Both the position numbers and the translations under genes were made by a program. A DNA stretch of 64,000 nt from Ardenticatenaceae bacterium (GTDB lineage: Bacteria > Chloroflexota > Anaerolineae > Promineifilales > Promineifilaceae): positions 52,528 to 116,527 of the forward strand of contig JACKBN010000019.1 of the NCBI GenBank assembly GCA_020634565.1, written 5' to 3'. Positions 9,206 through 17,514 of this stretch are shown here, in pieces (the stretch's first letter is position 1; every line of letters starts with the position of its first letter). The notes below the pieces were generated by a model that searched no databases, was not told the DNA's origin, and saw only the letters and a program-made list of their open reading frames with translations.

Positions 9206-9211
9206 TACAAT
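9206..9211 (+). promoter_or_regulatory. -10-like box TACAAT for a leaderless start
   Basis: TACAAT ends six bases before the ATG at 9218, and no Shine-Dalgarno sequence lies between them. The same arrangement precedes several other genes in the window. Confidence 0.45.
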
Positions 9212-9217
9212 GGGCTG

Positions 9218-10057
9218 ATGGAAGCATATTTATTCGAAAAACGGCCGTCTGAAATACCAATCGTCGTGCTAGACACAGAAACCACAGGCCTGTATCCTGG
9301 CTTGGGACATCGCATCGTGGAAATTGGCGCGATCCGCCTGGAAAATTGGCGGGAAGTGGGGCAGGTCAGCACCCTCATCCAGCCGGGGCGCAAAATGGAC
9401 CCCAAAGCCAGCAGCGTCAACGGCATTTCAGATGCCGATTTGCGGGGGCAACCCACCTTTGGCGATGTGGCTGGTGACTTGCTAACGCTGCTGGAAGGGG
9501 CAGTGGTGGTGGCTCACAATGCCGAGTTCGATGCCGGTTTTTTGGGGCAGGAACTGCTAATTCATGGATTGCAAACCAGTGGCCAACCCGTCACGCTGCC
9601 CAACCCCTGGCTCTGCACTCTGCTGCTGGCGCGCCGTCATTTCCACTTTGGCCGGAACAATCTCAGCTACATTGCCCAGCATTTGGGCGTCCGCATGGGG
9701 CGCGCCCATCGCGCACTGAACGATGTGTACATGACGGCCGAAATTCTCAAACGAATGGTGCGAACGCTGGAACAGCGACGGCTGGAAACCATCGGCGATT
9801 TGCTGCACGCGCAGGGCGACCCGATTTATACACCCGCCTACCAGGGGCAGCTGCCGGATGTGGTGGCGGAAGCGTTGACCAACGGCCGTAACCTGCGCCT
9901 GCTCTATTTAGGCCAAAGTGGGGAATCGAACCGCGAAATCACGCCGCTTTATCCGAGTCAGCATCGCGGCGTGGATTATTTGGTAGCGTACTGCCACCTG
10001 GCAAACGATCAGCGCACCTTCCGCATTGATCGCATTTTTAGCGCCGAACTGCTCTAA
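9218..10057 (+). CDS. DEDDh 3'-5' exonuclease (DnaQ-like) fused to a WYL domain
   Basis: The N-terminal 190 residues form a DnaQ/RNase T exonuclease: DTETTG at about 19-24 (first two acidic residues), AHNAEFDAGFL, and HRALNDVYMTAEIL with the His/Asp pair. The last 75 residues (NGRNLRLLYLGQ... YLVAYCHLANDQRTFRIDRI) match a WYL domain, which in other proteins senses ligands or nucleic acid in transcription regulators. In-frame starts at 9137 and 9176 exist, but the first overlaps the nusA promoter; ATG 9218 has a -10 box six bases upstream. The length from this start is 279 residues. DNA proofreading or repair, or RNA trimming, are all possible. Confidence 0.8.
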   Translation: MEAYLFEKRPSEIPIVVLDTETTGLYPGLGHRIVEIGAIRLENWREVGQVSTLIQPGRKMDPKASSVNGISDADLRGQPTFGDVAGDLLTLLEGAVVVAHNAEFDAGFLGQELLIHGLQTSGQPVTLPNPWLCTLLLARRHFHFGRNNLSYIAQHLGVRMGRAHRALNDVYMTAEILKRMVRTLEQRRLETIGDLLHAQGDPIYTPAYQGQLPDVVAEALTNGRNLRLLYLGQSGESNREITPLYPSQHRGVDYLVAYCHLANDQRTFRIDRIFSAELL

Positions 10058-10193
10058 CAACGCGTTTATCCGCTCCATTTCTGCAAATTTGTGAGGCAAT
10101 CGTAACAAAGCTGCACTATCTGTTGCTTTTGACCGTACTGAGCATTATGATGTCGAGAAATTTTTACGAACCTAGCTCACAGGAACGACGGCC

Positions 10194-11453
10194 ATGTCTG
10201 ACCCATCTTCATTTTCTTTAACGGACTCCCGAAACGGCCGTATGCTGCTGTTTGGCTCCCTCTACTTTGCCCAAGGGGCAATTGCCACCTACGTCCTGGT
10301 TTTCAACAATTTGTATTTACGCGCTTTTGGCGCCGCAGCGTGGCAGCTTTCCCTGCTCAACGGACTGCTGGTTTTGCCCTTCATTCTTAAGATCGGCATT
10401 GGTTTGTTAAGCGACAAAGTGAAGCTGCACCTCCCCTTGCTGGGCAAAGGGTATCGACGGCCGTACATCAGCCTGGGCCTGATTTTTATTTCCGTAGGCG
10501 GCATCGCCGCGGCCTTCGTTCCGCCAGTAGACATGTATCCACTGTTTGTGGTGACCGCCCTGTTTATTGCCCTGGGGTTGGCGCTTTACGACACCGTCGC
10601 CGATGGCTACGCTATTGACGTGACGCCCCCCGAAGAACAGGGGCAAATTCAAGGTGTGATGGTGGTGAGCCGCGCTTTTGGCCTGGTGCTGTTGGCATCT
10701 GTTTACGGCCGTATCATCAATTTATTTGGCTGGACCGTCATTTTTATTGTTGTTGCGCTGCTCACTCTGCTGCCGCAAATTTTGCTCTTTTTCACCCGCG
10801 AACCAGACCAGCGCAGCCAGTCACAAACCTTCAGCTGGGAAGCGCTGCGCAGCCTGTGGCGACCCGATGTGTTCCGCTTTAGTTTGTACGCTGTCGTTTA
10901 CTCGATAGCCATTTATGGGGCCAATGCCATTGTGGCCCTGTTTGCCAATGAGGGGCTGGGCCAATCGCTGGTGCAGGTGGGAGACGTCGCCGCGCTGGGG
11001 GGCATTGGCATGGTGATAGGCGGCTTGGTGGCCACCTACACCATTCGGCGGCCCAACATTTCTATCTGGCAGCAAGGTGTCTGGACAGCAACGGGCGTCT
11101 TCACCATTCTGTTGTTGATGGCCCTGGTGGCCACAGAAAGCAATATTGTCCTCATGTTTGTGCTGTGGGGCTTTTGCATGTCTGCCTCCGAATTGATTTA
11201 CATAACGTTAGCGATGGCCAAAGCAGACCGGCGTATGGGTGCAGGACAATATGCCATCTTCATGGCGGTTTCCAACATCGGGGTAGGCTTAGGACAATCC
11301 GCTTCTACGGGCTTAATTGATCAAGTTGATTTTCGCTGGATTTTTGTGGGGCTGGCGGTCATTAGCCTGCTCTCCTTTCCCCTGCTGGCCGCCATGCGCC
11401 AGGACGATGAGCGCGATCCCAATCCGCTGTTAACGGCCGTTTCCGGCAGCTAA
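10194..11453 (+). CDS. MFS transporter
   Basis: A 419-residue protein of about twelve hydrophobic segments. After the first membrane pair it carries the MFS loop motif in the form GIGLLSDKVKLHLPLLGKGYRRPYI, and a mid-protein cytoplasmic loop (TREPDQRSQSQTF) divides two halves. The RRPYI pattern recalls the PucC/folate-biopterin branches, but I cannot name a substrate. AGGAA lies about 10 bases before ATG. The next gene, a fused ABC permease, starts six bases after its stop, so the two are probably cotranscribed. Confidence 0.8.
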   Translation: MSDPSSFSLTDSRNGRMLLFGSLYFAQGAIATYVLVFNNLYLRAFGAAAWQLSLLNGLLVLPFILKIGIGLLSDKVKLHLPLLGKGYRRPYISLGLIFISVGGIAAAFVPPVDMYPLFVVTALFIALGLALYDTVADGYAIDVTPPEEQGQIQGVMVVSRAFGLVLLASVYGRIINLFGWTVIFIVVALLTLLPQILLFFTREPDQRSQSQTFSWEALRSLWRPDVFRFSLYAVVYSIAIYGANAIVALFANEGLGQSLVQVGDVAALGGIGMVIGGLVATYTIRRPNISIWQQGVWTATGVFTILLLMALVATESNIVLMFVLWGFCMSASELIYITLAMAKADRRMGAGQYAIFMAVSNIGVGLGQSASTGLIDQVDFRWIFVGLAVISLLSFPLLAAMRQDDERDPNPLLTAVSGS

Positions 11454-11459
11454 CCCACC

Positions 11460-13535
11460 ATGCGCATAAAAGGAGTTCCCCGACAGCAAGGCAAACGGCC
11501 GTATCTCATCGCCGGGCTGGTGCTGTTACTCATCCTGCTCCTTATTCATCGTTATGTCTACAATCTCAACCTCTTCCCCGCCACCTGGGACGTACATCTG
11601 CGCGAACCGCTAGACGCCTTTAAACAGTGGTCCATCCGCAACCGCACCACCCATCCCCTCTTCCTTTACTTTTTTGAACCGCTCAGCAACGGCATTGATT
11701 TTGCCCTGCGCCGCGTAGAGACGTGGCTGCTGTGGCTGCCCTGGCCGGTGTTGGCAACGGCCGTCTTCCTGCTCGCTCAAAAGATTGCCAATCTACGCAT
11801 TGCCCTGCTCACCACCTTTTGCCTGCTGTTTATGGGGTTGGTCAGGTTGTGGACCGAAAGCATGCAAACCCTGGCGCTGGTCGCCGTCTCCGTAGGCCTT
11901 GCCCTGCTGCTGGGCATACCCCTGGGCATTTGGGCCGCCCGCAATAAAAGGGTCGAACGCAGCCTACGGCCGTTCCTCGATGCCATGCAAACCATGCCCG
12001 CCTTTGTTTATTTGCTGCCTGTGGTTCTCTTTTTTGGCATTGCCCGCGTTCCCAGCGTGGTGGCCACCGTCATTTATGCGCTGCCGCCCGCCATTCGCCT
12101 CACCACCTTGGGCATCCGCGAAGTGCCGCAGGAGATTGTGGAGGCTGCCCGCGCTTTTGGTTCAACGCCGCGCCAGATTTTGTTCAAGGTGCAGCTGCCG
12201 CTGGCCTTGCCTACCATCATGGCTGGCGTGAACCAAACGATTATGATGTCGTTGGGCATTGTGGTGATTGCCGCGCTGATTGGTGCCGGTGGCCTGGGCA
12301 AAGTGGTGCTGGATTCGCTGCGCGGCCTCCGGGTGGGGCTGGCGCTGGAAGCCGGACTGGCAATTGTTTTTTTGGCGGTGCTGCTGGATCGGCTGAGTGA
12401 AGCATTTTCAGCCCGTAATCGAACCGGCGCGGTGGTGGCAAACGGCCGTTTCTTCCCCAAAAACTGGCAAACCAACCAATTTATCACCCGCCTGGAAGCG
12501 GCTCTGGACAAACTCTACACAATCAGCGGCAAAGCGCTGGCGCGACTGGCTGGCCTCAGCCGCAGCGCGTTTGTGCAGCAGCACGCTTACCTGCTGGCCA
12601 GCCTGCTGCTGGTGGGTGGGCTGCTTTGGCTGGGCCGTACATTGGCCTGGACTGAATTTCCCCAGGCGTGGCGCTTAAATTTGCAAGAACCGGTGGATAC
12701 GGCCGTTCTCTGGGTGCGCGATAATTTATTTGAGCGGCAGGTGGGGCCGTTGCTGCTGGGCACACGGCCGTTGAGCAACTTCATCATCATCCGCCTGCTA
12801 GACCCATTGGACCGGCTGCTGCAAGAGCAGCTTTCCTGGCCAGTGATTGTGCTGCTGGCGGGGCTGCTGGGTTACTGGGTTTCTGGTTGGCGGCTGGCGC
12901 TGGGCGGTACGGCCGTTCTTTTTGCCGTCGGGCTGCTAGGCATGTGGGAACTGGCCATGGTCACACTCAGCCAGGTGATTGTCGCTGTTTTCTTCTCGCT
13001 GCTCATCGCCATTCCCCTGGGCATTTGGGCGGCACGGAATGATGTGGTAACGGCCGTTTTGCGCCCCGTTCTCGACTTTTTACAAACTATCCCCGCTTTT
13101 GTCTATCTGGTGCCGGTGGTGATGCTGTTTAATGTGGGGCGCGTGCCCGGCATTATGGCCTCGGTGCTGTACGCGCTGCCGCCCGCCATCCGCCTGACCA
13201 ATTTGGGCATTCGCCAGGCCAACCCAGAAGCGGTAGAAGCCGCCCAGGCGTTTGGCTCCACCCGCCGCCAGCTGCTGTTCAAAGTGCAGCTGCCGCTGGC
13301 GCTACCTTCCATCATGGCGGGCATCAACCAGACGGTGATGATGGTGCTGGCGATGGTCGTTGTGGCGGGCATGGTGGGCGGCGCCGGGCTGGGTTTGGAA
13401 GCGGTAAATGGCTTGGCGCGCAATCAGTTGGGGCAGGGCATCGAGGCGGGATTGGCCATCGTCATTTTGGCCGTGGTTATTGACCGACTGCTGCTGGCGG
13501 GCGCAGCAAGGACATCGGTGAATGGGAATCGGTAA
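11460..13535 (+). CDS. Duplicated, fused ABC permease of the betaine/choline (OpuAB/ProW) type
   Basis: At 691 residues this is two ProW-like permease units in one chain. Each half has a large periplasmic N-terminal loop, several membrane helices, a DAMQTMPAFVYLLPVV / DFLQTIPAFVYLVPVV segment and an EAA loop: AFGSTPRQILFKVQLPLALP near residue 230 and AFGSTRRQLLFKVQLPLALP near 595. The fused form would supply both membrane subunits of the importer. The matching binding protein is probably the lipoprotein at 15359-16378. No ATP-binding subunit lies in the neighbourhood. Confidence 0.9.
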   Translation: MRIKGVPRQQGKRPYLIAGLVLLLILLLIHRYVYNLNLFPATWDVHLREPLDAFKQWSIRNRTTHPLFLYFFEPLSNGIDFALRRVETWLLWLPWPVLATAVFLLAQKIANLRIALLTTFCLLFMGLVRLWTESMQTLALVAVSVGLALLLGIPLGIWAARNKRVERSLRPFLDAMQTMPAFVYLLPVVLFFGIARVPSVVATVIYALPPAIRLTTLGIREVPQEIVEAARAFGSTPRQILFKVQLPLALPTIMAGVNQTIMMSLGIVVIAALIGAGGLGKVVLDSLRGLRVGLALEAGLAIVFLAVLLDRLSEAFSARNRTGAVVANGRFFPKNWQTNQFITRLEAALDKLYTISGKALARLAGLSRSAFVQQHAYLLASLLLVGGLLWLGRTLAWTEFPQAWRLNLQEPVDTAVLWVRDNLFERQVGPLLLGTRPLSNFIIIRLLDPLDRLLQEQLSWPVIVLLAGLLGYWVSGWRLALGGTAVLFAVGLLGMWELAMVTLSQVIVAVFFSLLIAIPLGIWAARNDVVTAVLRPVLDFLQTIPAFVYLVPVVMLFNVGRVPGIMASVLYALPPAIRLTNLGIRQANPEAVEAAQAFGSTRRQLLFKVQLPLALPSIMAGINQTVMMVLAMVVVAGMVGGAGLGLEAVNGLARNQLGQGIEAGLAIVILAVVIDRLLLAGAARTSVNGNR

Positions 13536-13560
13536 GCAGTAAGCAGTAATCGGTGATCAG
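13526..13560. repeat. Low-complexity spacer repeat of GGTAATC/AGTAAGC words, copy a
   Basis: Short degenerate heptamers (GGTAAGCAGTAAGCAGTAAT) fill the gap between two convergent genes. Related words occur at 29903-30000, 32120-32160 and 63634-63664. The repeat overlaps the last codons of the fused permease gene. Confidence 0.6.
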
Positions 13561-13574
13561 ATTAGCCTGGGGCT

Positions 13575-14408
13575 TCAGCTCCAGCTCTCGTGGGCATCCA
13601 GCCCCGTCAGCCAGCGTGTGATGCCAAAAGCCACCACCGCCAACCCCAACAGAATGAGCGCAGTAATAAAAGTGATGCGCAAATCGCGCTCCAGCGAGGC
13701 GTAGACTAACAGCGGCATCGTTTGCGTCGTGCCTTGCAGATTGCCCGCAAACAAAATCGTCGCGCCAAATTCTCCCAGCGCCCTTGCCCAACTTAAAATC
13801 AGCCCGGCCAGCAGCCCGTTCCGGCTTAGCGGCAGCATAATATACCAGAAGATTTGCCAGCTGTTGGCGCCATCCACGGCAGCGGCATCTTCAAATTCGC
13901 GAGGGAGCGCAGCAAACCGGCTCTGGGCTGCGCGAATGTAGAAGGGGGAGGCCACAAACAGCTGGGCCAGAACAACGGCCGTTCCCGAAAAGGTAATCGT
14001 AATGCCCAGTTCAGCCAGCGGCAGCCCCAGCAACCCCCGTCGGCCAAACACAGCCAACAGCCCCAGACCCGCCACCACCGGCGGCATCACAATGGGCAGC
14101 TCAATAAAAACGGTAATCAGCCGTTTAAAGGGAAGCGGGTAGCGCGCCAGGCAAAAAGCCAGGGGCGTGCCAAACAAGATGATCAGCAGAATGCTAACGG
14201 CCGTCGTGGAAAAACTCAGGAGAACGGCCGTACCAATGCTGTTCTGGTCTAAAACGGCCGTACCGGGCAACGTCAACGCCCGCCAGACCAACCCCACCAG
14301 CGGCACAATGAGGAAAAACGCCATGATGCAGGCCAGCGCAGTGGTAATGCGCCGCAGCCAAATGGCAGATGCAGGCGTGGCCGGAGGTTGTTTAGCCGAG
14401 TCAGTCAT
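13575..14408 (-). CDS. modB: Molybdate-type ABC transporter permease
   Basis: 277 residues with six or so membrane spans. The family pattern is clear: FGTPLAFCLARYPLPFK, ELPIVMPPVVAGLGLL and the EAA-type loop EDAAAVDGANSWQIFWYIMLPLS. It lies three bases after modA and would form the channel for molybdate or tungstate uptake. A modC ATPase is missing here, so the ATPase is either elsewhere or shared. Sulfate permeases (CysT/W) are close relatives, but the neighbour decides for ModB. Confidence 0.9.
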   Translation of the reverse strand: MTDSAKQPPATPASAIWLRRITTALACIMAFFLIVPLVGLVWRALTLPGTAVLDQNSIGTAVLLSFSTTAVSILLIILFGTPLAFCLARYPLPFKRLITVFIELPIVMPPVVAGLGLLAVFGRRGLLGLPLAELGITITFSGTAVVLAQLFVASPFYIRAAQSRFAALPREFEDAAAVDGANSWQIFWYIMLPLSRNGLLAGLILSWARALGEFGATILFAGNLQGTTQTMPLLVYASLERDLRITFITALILLGLAVVAFGITRWLTGLDAHESWS

Positions 14409-14411
14409 AAA

Positions 14412-15215
14412 TCATTGAACGGGGGCCGGGCCAAAACCCCACCGCGCCAAAATCGCCTGACCATCCGCACTGAGGACAAAGTCGATAAACTGCTGGGCCA
14501 CTTCCGGCTGGGGCGCATCCGCCACCCGGCCGATGGGGTAGAAGGCCACCACATTTTGCCCTTCGGGCAGCGCAATTTGCTCCAGACTGTCAGCCATGCC
14601 GGGGGTCACATCCGAGCTGTAAACGATACCCGCATCCGCTTCACCTAAAGCAATTTGGGCCACTACCTGCCGCACGTTTTGCCCTTCGGAAACCAGGTTG
14701 GCGTAAAATCGGGCCTGAAAATCCGCAGCCATTGTTTGCACCAGCGCGTCGGTGTAGTCGCGCACCGGCACGCCGGGCAGCGCCAGCAGCAGCTTCACGC
14801 CGGGATTGGCCAGATCAGCCAGAGCGGCAATGTTGGCTGGATTATCTGTGGGGACGATGATGGTGAGCTGATTGGTGGCAAAGATTTGAATGGTGTCGGC
14901 CTGAATGCGGTTGGCAGAAACGGCCGTCATCATCTGGGTTTCGTTGGCGGAGGCAAACACGTCGGCCACGGTGCCTTCCTGAAGCTGTACCGCCAGCTTG
15001 GAGGAGCCAGCAAAGCTAAAAGAAAGATCGACACCATTCCCATGCATTTTGGCAAAAGCCTGCCCCACCTCGGTAAACGCATCCGTCAGGGAAGCGGCGG
15101 CCAAAATAGTGATGTGCGGCAATTCCTGAGACGGTTCAGTGGAAACGGCCGTGCAGCCCAGCAAACCACCGCACAGCCATAAAAACAGAACCAGCCATCG
15201 ACCTGCTAATTTCAT
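14412..15215 (-). CDS. modA: Molybdate-binding lipoprotein ModA
   Basis: Solute-binding protein of 267 residues. The start at 15215 has AAGGAG seven bases upstream; a longer frame would run through a terminator. A lipoprotein signal peptide ends in LLGC. The mature part begins with ITILAAASLTDAFTEVG and has FSFAGSSKLAVQLQEG and VPVRDYTDALVQ, typical of the molybdate/tungstate binders that hold the oxyanion by Ser residues. It is followed by modB. Confidence 0.92.
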   Translation of the reverse strand: MKLAGRWLVLFLWLCGGLLGCTAVSTEPSQELPHITILAAASLTDAFTEVGQAFAKMHGNGVDLSFSFAGSSKLAVQLQEGTVADVFASANETQMMTAVSANRIQADTIQIFATNQLTIIVPTDNPANIAALADLANPGVKLLLALPGVPVRDYTDALVQTMAADFQARFYANLVSEGQNVRQVVAQIALGEADAGIVYSSDVTPGMADSLEQIALPEGQNVVAFYPIGRVADAPQPEVAQQFIDFVLSADGQAILARWGFGPAPVQ

Positions 15216-15250
15216 CAAGCCACTCCTTGCCTGACTTACCGAAAACACAA

Positions 15251-15290
15251 TAAAAAAAGCGGGCATTTGCCAGGGCAGCAACCCGCTTTA
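15251..15290 (-). terminator. Rho-independent terminator after the betaine-binding protein gene
   Basis: On the minus strand AAAGCGGG pairs with CCCGCTTT around a long loop and is followed by seven T residues. It lies 69 bases past the stop of the upstream lipoprotein gene and only 35 bases before the modA start, so modA needs its own promoter or read-through. Confidence 0.8.
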
Positions 15291-15358
15291 TCTCTTAACT
15301 ATTGTCTACAAAAGAGCCAGTAACCAGCTCTAGTAAGACGATTTTACGTGCATAATTA

Positions 15359-16378
15359 TTACGGCAGCCAGGCGCGCCACACGTCCTCGTTGGCATCCAG
15401 CCAGGCTTGTGCCGCTTCATCTACGGACTGTCCGTCGATTTCTACCGCCGCAATCATGCTGATCTGATCTTCCGTGGTGTAATTCATGTTAGCGAGCAGC
15501 GTGTGGGCATCGGGAGCTGCTTCTGCCAAGCCAGACCAGAAGATTTTGAACAAATCATCCCCAGGATAGTCACAAGCAACGCCACCAGAGTCAGCTTCGG
15601 CATAGCAGTCGTCACTGTATTCGGGCAGTTCCACGCGGGTCAGATCATATTTGGCATGGATGGAATGGGGCGTCCAAAAGTAGAAGAGCACGGGTTCTTC
15701 GCGGCTGTAGGCCGAGTCCAACTGGGCCAAAATGGCTTCTTCGGAACCCGCATACACAACCTCAAACGGCAGGCTCAGGTTGGTGATGATGTCGGCATCG
15801 TACTGCACAAAGCTGGGGTCGCCACCCAAAAATTGACCGTTGTCGCCCGTTTCGGCCGTGGCAAAAAGCGCCGCTGCTTCTGGGCTGGTAAAACCTTCCC
15901 AGGTGGTCAGTTCAGGGTGATCGTTCAGCAGGTAGCTGGGCATATACCAACCAATGCGGCCCACAGGCCCGAGCAGCCCGCCATTTTCTACCGTGCCTGC
16001 GCCGTCAATGTATTCGGCGACGTTGGCGGCGTGGCCAGACGGCCATACTTCCAGGCTGGCGTGGGCATCACCCGCCGCCAGAGCAGGCCATTGGGCATTT
16101 TCATCCAGCGAGATAATTTCTACCGGGTAACCCAGTTCGTTTTCCAGCAAGATTTTGGCCACAGCTACGTTCAGTTCTGAAGCAGACCAGGCATTTTCCA
16201 CCAGGATGATGGTCATCTTTTCGCCAGAATCGGCCATTTCTTCTGTTGTATCGGCCGTATCGTTGGCCGCTGTTTCGCCTGTGGTATCGGCTACGGGTTC
16301 ATCCCCACCGGAGCCACAAGCGGCGAGCAGCAAGACAACCAAAAACAAGAGGAGCACACTTCCATTTTTCCATTTCAT
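15359..16378 (-). CDS. Betaine/choline-type ABC substrate-binding lipoprotein (OpuAC-like)
   Basis: 339 residues from ATG 16378, which has AGGAG about 12 bases upstream. A lipoprotein signal ends in LLLAACGSG, followed by an Asp/Glu/Thr-rich linker of about 45 residues. The mature domain (TIILVENAWSASELNVAVAK, GPVGRIGWYMPSYLL, YSREEPVLFYFWTPHSIHAKYDL) matches glycine betaine/proline betaine binders. The likely partner permease is the fused protein at 11460-13535 on the other strand, with modBA in between. Confidence 0.88.
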   Translation of the reverse strand: MKWKNGSVLLLFLVVLLLAACGSGGDEPVADTTGETAANDTADTTEEMADSGEKMTIILVENAWSASELNVAVAKILLENELGYPVEIISLDENAQWPALAAGDAHASLEVWPSGHAANVAEYIDGAGTVENGGLLGPVGRIGWYMPSYLLNDHPELTTWEGFTSPEAAALFATAETGDNGQFLGGDPSFVQYDADIITNLSLPFEVVYAGSEEAILAQLDSAYSREEPVLFYFWTPHSIHAKYDLTRVELPEYSDDCYAEADSGGVACDYPGDDLFKIFWSGLAEAAPDAHTLLANMNYTTEDQISMIAAVEIDGQSVDEAAQAWLDANEDVWRAWLP

Positions 16379-16655
16379 TTGTATCACTTTCTCCTTCCGC
16401 GCGAATGTCAACCTTAAACAAAGGTCGAGTATAACAGTCAAAAATCAGAAGGGCGACAAAATGGCAAGGGGGTGGTTGGGGGAACGGCCGTCTTTCATTT
16501 ACAATTCCTGCCAGCTGAAACACAAGCCCACTTTTATGAGCGCCAGATGAGAACGGCGCTCTAGTTGTCATTCTGGCTCCACCCTCGCCGACGTTTTCAT
16601 AGAGCGGCACACAGTTACCGCTATTCAACAATTCATAAGCGAAAAGGAGCTTGTT

Positions 16656-17108
16656 ATGACTCAAATGAAAACGAAATCCAAGAAAACCGATGGTTTTACA
16701 GATGCCGAAAAGGCCGCCATGCAGGAACGGGCCAAAGAGCTAAAAGCAGAAAAGCAGGGCAAGAAAAAAGCGGACGGGGAAAGCGATTTGCTGGCAAAGG
16801 TTGCTGAAATGCCCGAACCAGATCGCACCATGGCCACCCAACTCCATGAGATCATGAAAGCCAACGCGCCCGGCCTTTCGCCCAAAACCTGGTACGGCAT
16901 GCCTGCCTACGCCAACGAAGAGGGCAAAGTGGTCTGCTTCTTCCAAAGCGCGGCCAAGTTCAACGCCCGCTACGCCACATTTGGCTTCCAAGACACGGCC
17001 AATCTGGACGACGGCAACTTTTGGCCCACGTCCTTTGCCTTGAAGGAGCTGACCGACAGCGTAGAAGCCAAGATCATTGCCCTCGTGCAACAAGCGGTAA
17101 AATCGTAG
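16656..17108 (+). CDS. DUF1801 / YdhG-like protein
   Basis: 150 residues with a Lys-rich start and the DUF1801 core KTWYGMPAYANEEGKVVCFFQ. Proteins of this fold include the Bacillus frataxin-like YdhG, but the function of most is unknown. It has GGAG before the start and is the first gene of a likely operon with the YCII protein and the ECF sigma factor. Its stop codon is followed directly by the palindrome at 17109-17127. Confidence 0.75.
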   Translation: MTQMKTKSKKTDGFTDAEKAAMQERAKELKAEKQGKKKADGESDLLAKVAEMPEPDRTMATQLHEIMKANAPGLSPKTWYGMPAYANEEGKVVCFFQSAAKFNARYATFGFQDTANLDDGNFWPTSFALKELTDSVEAKIIALVQQAVKS

Positions 17109-17127
17109 GTCGGATTGGCAATCCGAC
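17109..17127. repeat. Palindromic repeat family 2, copy a
   Basis: GTCGGATTGGCAATCCGAC, an inverted repeat directly abutting the TAG stop of the preceding gene. An identical copy lies directly behind the TAA stop of the sigma factor gene (18844-18862). Confidence 0.85.
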
Positions 17128-17148
17128 TCACCGACCAAGGAAAAAATC

Positions 17149-17499
17149 ATGAAATATATGCTTTTGATGTACGCCAGCGAGACCGATTCGCCCGATTTTA
17201 CACCCGAAGAGCTGCAAGCCATCGGCCAGGAATGGCAAACCTTATTGAAGGAGGCCAAAGCAGCCGGAGTGCTGCTAGCCAACAACGGGCTGGCTCCCAT
17301 CGCCACCGCCACCACCGTACGCCTGCGCGAGGGCAAAGCGCTAACCGTAGATGGCCCATTTGCCGAAACGCATGAGCAGCTGGGCGGATTTTTAATAGTA
17401 AACTGCCGGGATTTGGATGAAGCGATTGCGTGGGCCCAAAAGATACCCCAGGCGCGATATGGCTCGGTGGAAATACGGCCGCTTTGGGATCAAGTTTAG
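17149..17499 (+). CDS. YCII-related (DGPF domain) protein
   Basis: 116 residues with the ferredoxin-like YCII fold: start KYMLLMYASE, the DGPFAETHEQLGGF motif that names the DGPF group, then DLDEAIAWAQKIP and the end VEIRPLW. Genes of this family are the standard neighbours of ECF42 sigma factors and are thought to be partners or targets. It ends 15 bases before the sigma factor gene. Confidence 0.9.
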   Translation: MKYMLLMYASETDSPDFTPEELQAIGQEWQTLLKEAKAAGVLLANNGLAPIATATTVRLREGKALTVDGPFAETHEQLGGFLIVNCRDLDEAIAWAQKIPQARYGSVEIRPLWDQV

Positions 17500-17514
17500 C
17501 CACAGCACTCAAGG

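Noticed and set aside
9137..9217. Longer starts of the exonuclease-WYL gene at 9137 or 9176
   Set aside because: The first lies within the divergent nusA promoter; the extra residues match nothing in the exonuclease fold. ATG 9176 remains possible.
15215..15281. Longer ModA start at 15281
   Set aside because: The extension would be translated through a T-run terminator and would bury the lipoprotein signal peptide; ATG 15215 has a good ribosome site.
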